In this document: positions 60,071 through 64,000 of the stretch, in pieces
Numbering within the stretch: position 1 is the stretch's first letter
Layout: each line of letters begins with the position of its first letter
Origin: Providencia sp. PROV188
Lineage (GTDB): Bacteria; Pseudomonadota; Gammaproteobacteria; Enterobacterales; Enterobacteriaceae
DNA: 64,000 nt
Direction: 5' to 3'
Assembly: GCF_027595165.1 (NCBI RefSeq)
Contig: NZ_CP097291.1
Coordinates: 3,162,001-3,226,000 of the forward strand
Position numbers and translations under genes: made by a program
Notes under the pieces: generated by a model
Seen by the model: only the letters and a program-made list of their open reading frames with translations
Told to the model about the DNA's origin: nothing
Database searches by the model: none

Positions 60071-60111
60071 TTATCAATAATTCCCACCACCATCCCCCCC
60101 ACTTCCCATCA

Positions 60112-60486
60112 TTTCCACTTCTCAGTGGAAAAAGGGAGGTGGCCACTATTTACGTGATCCTAACCACAACTCCACCAAATGATTTTTAATCCAAATTGTC
60201 CATTTCATGCGTAAACCAACGTAAGTGGAAGTGAAGATTTCCACTCTATATAGATTTCCACAAATTCATTTCCACTTTTATTTATTAACCTGAGAGCTAT
60301 TTTCACTTATAAAAAATCGATCTTAATGATTTGAATTTAAATGATTTTAATTACTCACTCGTTATTTGATACACCAAAACCCCCCTCGTAATGTGTTAGT
60401 TTTTCCAGTTAGCTTCCTGTTAGATCGAAAATTAACCACCATCCTTCCGGTTACACTTCCAAAATATTTCCACTTTGAACTGGAAA
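60112..60486. promoter_or_regulatory. Array of TTTCCACT motifs upstream of the PRD-SFCGS operon
   Basis: The 513-bp region 60071-60583 contains repeated TTTCCACT in both orientations: 60112, 60124 (reverse), 60224 (reverse), 60238, 60255 (TTTCCACA), 60269, 60467 and 60479 (reverse, one mismatch). Two pairs form the dyad TTTCCA-N8-TGGAAA (60112-60131 and 60467-60486). One forms AGTGGAA-N8-TTCCACT (60224-60245). Copies 60255 and 60269 are direct repeats 14 bp apart. These are probably operators for the PRD regulator encoded just upstream. Confidence 0.7.
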
Positions 60487-60583
60487 TTCCCTGTCTGCAA
60501 AATTATCCAAGAAGCGATTAAGGTATTAGCCATGAAGAAAAAAGTGATTTGATTTGAAATATTACCTTGGATTTTAAACAGTT

Positions 60584-60922
60584 ATGAATGAATCAGTTGT
60601 GGTTTTCAAAATGTTAGAAGACGACCTTGATATCCATCAGGTCACACAAGAACTGCTAGCAGTGATTACTGACTGGCTCAAACTGGAGGGTTGCTACACC
60701 ACGGATGTACAGCAACAAATGCTGGAATCTCATCTACGTGCCATGGTCGCTCGAGCCAAAACCGGTGAAGCCTTACCGGAAGTGGATATCAGTTTGTTCG
60801 ATGAAATTTCGAGCCATTCCATTGCATTAGCGCAACGCGTCGTCGATACCTTGCCGGGGCTTGCACCAGAAGAGACTTATTTGCTCTCAGTTCACTTTGA
60901 AGTTGCCCGTTCTAATGATTAA
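60584..60922 (+). CDS. Small stand-alone PRD-domain protein (EF_0829/AHA_3910 family)
   Basis: A 112-residue protein that appears to be a single PTS-regulation domain without DNA- or RNA-binding part: MLEDDLDIHQVTQELLAVIT, SLFDEISSHSIALAQRVVDT and ETYLLSVHFEVA at the end resemble PRD helices, with His residues that could be phosphorylated. It matches the family seen at the head of this conserved neighbourhood in Enterococcus and Aeromonas. No strong ribosome site precedes the ATG; an internal ATG at 60611 is an alternative. It may modulate the upstream regulator. Confidence 0.72.
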   Translation: MNESVVVFKMLEDDLDIHQVTQELLAVITDWLKLEGCYTTDVQQQMLESHLRAMVARAKTGEALPEVDISLFDEISSHSIALAQRVVDTLPGLAPEETYLLSVHFEVARSND

Positions 60923-60980
60923 TTTTTAGCATCTTATTTTTAGTACTCAATTTTTAGCATTCAGTTTTGGAGAATATTTT

Positions 60981-61346
60981 ATGAAACAGATAGTTATTGT
61001 TATCGGCGATCGTTTAGGTAAAGGGCAAAAAGTGGCTGCGGGCGTTGAAGCTGCTGGCGGAAAAGCCATTGTTGTTCCTGGTGTCGCTGCTGACATGAAA
61101 CTGGGGGATGTGATGAACCAAGAACAAGCTGATCTTGGTATTTCATTCTGTGGTAGCGGTGGTGCAGGCGCCATTACAGCTCAAACCAAATATGGCTACA
61201 AAGCGCGTTATGGGATGCGTTCGATTGAAGAGGGAGAAACCGCCATTGCTGAAGGTTGCAATGTTTTAGGTTTCGGATTTATGGACAAGGAAGAGTTAGG
61301 CGAGCGCTTAGTTAAAGCTTTTAATAAAAAATACGGCAACGCTTAA
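60981..61346 (+). CDS. SFCGS-family glycine-rich protein
   Basis: A 121-residue soluble protein. It carries the family-naming motif GISFCGSGGAGAI with Cys57 and a nucleotide- or phosphate-loop-like glycine run, plus VIGDRLGKGQKVAAGVEAAG at the start. The Cys followed by GSGGAG resembles the phosphorylated loop of PTS EIIB proteins (C-x-S/T-G-x-x-T/G), an inference of mine. GGAG lies 9 nt upstream. Its stop overlaps the next start (TAATG), so synthesis with the DUF4312 protein is coupled. Function undefined. Confidence 0.75.
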   Translation: MKQIVIVIGDRLGKGQKVAAGVEAAGGKAIVVPGVAADMKLGDVMNQEQADLGISFCGSGGAGAITAQTKYGYKARYGMRSIEEGETAIAEGCNVLGFGFMDKEELGERLVKAFNKKYGNA

Positions 61347-61642
61347 TGAAAAAATCTATCGAAACGACCGTACGGGTGACAGGGCAAAGCGACACAAAGC
61401 AAAAAGCGATTGCTGACGCCTTAAATTCGATTCAAAAAACCGTACTTAAGAACAGCACCGACATCATTCTGCGGATAGAACCCAAGGATGTTGAGGTTGT
61501 TAGTGCTCACTCTCATTCGCGGACAGAAAAGTTTCTCTTTCTCTTTTTGCCACGCAAACGTGAACATTTCCGAGTTGTTCTCGACGTTTCGCTGGATGTT
61601 ACCTTACTTTCTGTCAACGAAATTCCATTTACAGAACAATAA
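61346..61642 (+). CDS. DUF4312-family protein
   Basis: A 98-residue protein that begins KKSIETTVRVTGQSDTKQKA and contains RTEKFLFLFLPRKREHFRVV, a hydrophobic-basic stretch, then a beta-rich end. It is consistent with a small cytoplasmic or membrane-peripheral subunit. It is the second gene of the SFCGS-DUF4312-DUF4311-DUF4310 set, which is always found together in the genomes I recall. No enzyme motif is visible. Confidence 0.72.
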   Translation: MKKSIETTVRVTGQSDTKQKAIADALNSIQKTVLKNSTDIILRIEPKDVEVVSAHSHSRTEKFLFLFLPRKREHFRVVLDVSLDVTLLSVNEIPFTEQ

Positions 61643-61668
61643 AAGCAATCAGGTCTGGAGTAAATTCC

Positions 61669-62460
61669 ATGAGTGAAACTGCATCTTTCTTAGAAATATT
61701 GGGCATGTCCCTCATTATCGGCGGTCTCTGCGGCTTTGGTTTAGGCGCAGGGGCAGCACGTATGTTCCACGCGCCAACCGTTCAAGGTATGGGAGCATTC
61801 CGTACCCTTGGTGAGTTAAACGCCTGTGAGGGCGACCCCGCATCACACTTCTCATTCGGCTTAGGATTCTTCTTCAACGCATGGGCATCATCAGTCGCTG
61901 CGGGTGCCTTTACCCAAGACGTTGACCACCGCATCATCCCTAACTGGGGTGCTGCTGCTCTATTAACTAAAAACCGCAGTGTGGCAGATACCCTGCATAA
62001 CCCGAAAAAAATGGCGATTGCCTGTGCCATTATCGGGGCATTGGTGGTCGCCTTCTTAAATACCACGGCGTCCGCAGTACCAGCCGCGCTGCAAACCACC
62101 GCTATTAACGTGCTGGTTCCGGCAGCTAACTTACTGGTTAACACCGTGATGCCCGTCATTTTCTGGCTAGCCGCGATGGATGCTGGTCGTCGTTCCGGTT
62201 TCTGGGCAACCTTATTTGGTGGTTGCGCACAATTAATCATGGGTAACGCTATCCCAGGTTTAGTGTTAGGGATCTTGATTGGTAAAGGCGTGGATGACAA
62301 TGGCTGGAACCGCATCACTCGTACCATGATGATCACCGTTATTCTGCTGTTCGTTCTCAGTGGCTTCTTCCGCGAATTTGACCTGAAGATGATCACCTCT
62401 TTCAACTTAGACAAACCACTGTGGCTTGAATATGTCCACGGACTGCTGAGCGGGAAATAA
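61669..62460 (+). CDS. DUF4311-family membrane protein
   Basis: A 263-residue polytopic protein: ILGMSLIIGGLCGFGLGAGA at the start, AIACAIIGALVVAFLNTTAS and NTVMPVIFWLAAMDAGRRSG in the middle, and ITRTMMITVILLFVLSGFFR near the end give about six membrane segments. Conserved acidic and polar residues (LNACEGDPASHFSFGLGFFF) could line a substrate site. It lies 2 nt before the DUF4310 gene. Together these look like the two halves of a permease; transport is inferred from topology and operon context only. Confidence 0.75.
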   Translation: MSETASFLEILGMSLIIGGLCGFGLGAGAARMFHAPTVQGMGAFRTLGELNACEGDPASHFSFGLGFFFNAWASSVAAGAFTQDVDHRIIPNWGAAALLTKNRSVADTLHNPKKMAIACAIIGALVVAFLNTTASAVPAALQTTAINVLVPAANLLVNTVMPVIFWLAAMDAGRRSGFWATLFGGCAQLIMGNAIPGLVLGILIGKGVDDNGWNRITRTMMITVILLFVLSGFFREFDLKMITSFNLDKPLWLEYVHGLLSGK

Positions 62461-62462
62461 TC

Positions 62463-63113
62463 ATGACAACTGAAATCAATAAACAAGACTTTTGGTACGC
62501 AGAATGGTCTTTCCCTATCTTTGTTGGGCTGCTATCAGCGGGGATCTTCGCGGGTACCCATATGTATGTCGTGTACGGGTTTGGCGCATTTAACGAAGTG
62601 GCTTTCGTCGCCATGTTACGTGCAGGGCTAGATACGGGGGTTTACGGTGCGGTCGCCGCCTTCGGTGCAAGCTTCCTGTTTGCGCGGATTATCGAAGGGT
62701 CATTAGTGGGGATTTTAGATATCGGTGGCGCACTACAAACCGGTATTGGCTTAGGGGTTCCCGCCCTATTTTTAGCCGCTGGCTGGGATATTTTAGTCAC
62801 TAACTTCTGGATCTCCCTGATCACAGGTTTATTCCTTGGTGTGCTTATCGGCTTAATTATCGTGTTCGCCCGTAAGTTTACCATTGCACAAGCGAACTCC
62901 ACATTCGGCGCAGACGTGATGATGGGGGCTGGTAACACATCCGGCCGTTTCTTGGGTCCATTGATTATCCTTGCCGCAATGGCCGCGTCTATTCCGATTG
63001 GTATCGGCGCACTGATTGGTTCACTGATTTTCTATGTATGGCAAAAACCCGTCGCTGGGGGCGCTATCTTAGGTGCAATGTTGTTTGGGTATTTCTTCCC
63101 ACTCGCCGCTTAA
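62463..63113 (+). CDS. DUF4310-family membrane protein
   Basis: A 216-residue polytopic protein: FPIFVGLLSAGIFAGTHMYV, AAFGASFLFARIIEGSLVGI, SLITGLFLGVLIGLIIVFAR and GGAILGAMLFGYFFPLAA mark about six membrane segments, with GADVMMGAGNTSGRFLGPLI as the most conserved-looking loop. It is the probable partner of DUF4311. A GCCCCC/GGGGGC hairpin follows at 63125-63142, between it and the amidohydrolase gene. Confidence 0.75.
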   Translation: MTTEINKQDFWYAEWSFPIFVGLLSAGIFAGTHMYVVYGFGAFNEVAFVAMLRAGLDTGVYGAVAAFGASFLFARIIEGSLVGILDIGGALQTGIGLGVPALFLAAGWDILVTNFWISLITGLFLGVLIGLIIVFARKFTIAQANSTFGADVMMGAGNTSGRFLGPLIILAAMAASIPIGIGALIGSLIFYVWQKPVAGGAILGAMLFGYFFPLAA

Positions 63114-63124
63114 TAAATATCTAA

Positions 63125-63142
63125 GCCCCCTACTTTGGGGGC
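63125..63142 (+). other. Stem-loop between DUF4310 and amidohydrolase genes
   Basis: GCCCCC-TACTTT-GGGGGC is a 6-bp GC stem without a T-run, so it is more likely a processing or stability element or a weak attenuator than a full terminator. Confidence 0.55.
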
Positions 63143-63150
63143 GAAGAGCA

Positions 63151-63181
63151 GCCAACAACGCTGCGGTTTGAAGTATGACGA
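63151..63181. repeat. Half copy of the palindromic intergenic repeat
   Basis: GCCAACAACGCTGCGGTTTG plus AAGTATGACGAG resembles the right arm of the 56109-56217 element (GCCAACACAGCTACAGCTTG plus AAGTATGACGAG). The left half is missing. It sits 24 bp upstream of the amidohydrolase start. Confidence 0.6.
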
Positions 63182-63204
63182 GTATGACTATAAAGAAGGT
63201 AATC

Positions 63205-64000
63205 ATGTATTCTCTAATCATCAAACAAGGAAAGCGTATCGATGGCTCAATTATCGATATCCTAATCAAAGACGGAAAAATTCAAGCTGCGGGACCTGAG
63301 CTTTCCCACAATCAGCAAGCTGAAAAAATCATTGATCTTGAAGGAAAGCTGTATGTCAGCGCTGGATGGATTGATTCTCACGCCCACTGTTTTACCGAAT
63401 CGCCAATTTACTTCGATGAGCCTGATCTCGCTGGTGCTGCTGGTGGTGTCACTTCACTGGTTGATGCGGGCAGTGTAGGTGCTGATGATATTGACAGGTT
63501 TTATCGGCTCACCACTCAGTCCAAAACCAATGTCTTCTCTCTGCTGAATATTTCACGCATTGGCATTATTGCTCAGAATGAGCTGTCCAACATGGATAAT
63601 ATCGACGATGCGAGTTTCCAAGCTGCACTTGAGCGCCACCCCGGCTTTGTGGTGGGCATGAAAGCGCGCATGAGCAAAAGTGTGGTGGGCGAGAATGGTA
63701 TTGCGCCTTTGGTTAAAGCCAAAGAAATGCAGAAAAAACACCATCTTCCATTAATGGTGCACATTGGAAATAATCCGCCCAATATTGATGAAGTCGCCGA
63801 CTTACTCACCCGTGGGGACATCATTACCCACTGTTTTAATGGCAAACCAAATAAAATTTTAGGGGATGATGGATACCTAAAACCATCTATTGCCCGCGCC
63901 CTCGCCCGTGGCGTGATCCTCGATGTGGGTCACGGCGGTGAAAGCTTTAGCTTCAAAGTCGCAGAGCAAGCCATGCGAATTGGCACCTATCCAGACATTA
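63205..64000 (+). CDS. Amidohydrolase/deacetylase-family metallohydrolase (3' end outside window)
   Basis: The first 265 codons of an amidohydrolase-superfamily enzyme with no stop before the window end. GAAGG precedes the ATG. Metal-site motifs are in order: DSHAHC (HxH) near residue 58, a lysine in VGMKARMS that could be carbamylated, MVHIG, ITHCFNG and DVGHGG. The family at this locus is annotated as an amidohydrolase/deacetylase near D-glucosaminate-type (Dga) genes, which suggests deacylation or ring opening of an N-substituted sugar acid. It is part of the SFCGS operon. Confidence 0.85.
   Translation, partial: MYSLIIKQGKRIDGSIIDILIKDGKIQAAGPELSHNQQAEKIIDLEGKLYVSAGWIDSHAHCFTESPIYFDEPDLAGAAGGVTSLVDAGSVGADDIDRFYRLTTQSKTNVFSLLNISRIGIIAQNELSNMDNIDDASFQAALERHPGFVVGMKARMSKSVVGENGIAPLVKAKEMQKKHHLPLMVHIGNNPPNIDEVADLLTRGDIITHCFNGKPNKILGDDGYLKPSIARALARGVILDVGHGGESFSFKVAEQAMRIGTYPDI

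Overview
The window looks like a chromosomal segment of an enterobacterium of the Morganellaceae, most probably Providencia. This rests on close protein identity to Escherichia coli housekeeping genes, moderate A+T content, an MR/P-type fimbrial operon of Proteus/Providencia layout, and conserved gene order around cca-folB-plsY, tsaD/rpsU-dnaG-rpoD and alx-yqjA-yqjDEK-yqjF-yhaJ/yhaK. The genus is an inference; no rRNA or species marker is present.

Layout. 1-9.0 kb is core: the 3' end of cca, folB, plsY, an Aer-like redox/aerotaxis receptor, tsaD, and the macromolecular-synthesis operon rpsU-dnaG-rpoD. 9.0-14.5 kb is accessory: two MFS exporters, an NTF2-like protein, a LysR regulator, and a HEPN (Abi_2-like) protein whose C-terminus looks like a CBS pair. 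14.6-32.4 kb is a nickel/hydrogenase block all on the minus strand: hypF, a 0.6 kb control region with a perfect FNR-type dyad, hybOABCDE (hydrogenase-2 structural and maturation genes), hypA, hypBCDE, then a five-gene NikABCDE/YntABCDE-type nickel importer. Uptake, storage (a very His-rich HypB), Fe(CN)2CO cofactor assembly, Ni insertion, proteolysis and the membrane-bound enzyme are therefore encoded side by side.

32.7-43.0 kb is a surface region: a 1296-residue inverse autotransporter adhesin with Ig-like repeats and a possible jacalin-like tip, convergent with a seven-gene chaperone-usher operon (major pilin, usher, chaperone, three minor pilins, tip adhesin). About 1.2 kb without a convincing gene follows. 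44.2-49.3 kb holds a small serine hydrolase, tRNA-Ile2 (CAU), an amine-dehydrogenase-like oxidoreductase, a GNAT acetyltransferase and fadH. 49.3-57.9 kb holds sstT, an unrecognised gene, alx behind a yybP-ykoY-type manganese riboswitch, yqjA, yqjDEK, yqjF, a palindromic intergenic repeat, and divergent yhaJ/yhaK.

58.1 kb to the end is the most intriguing part. A PRD/PTS-domain transcription activator is followed by a 513-bp region packed with a TTTCCACT motif, then an operon of a small PRD protein, an SFCGS glycine-rich protein, DUF4312, DUF4311 and DUF4310 proteins, and an amidohydrolase cut by the window end. This is a conserved but functionally undefined set that resembles an uncharacterised PTS-linked uptake and deacylation system.
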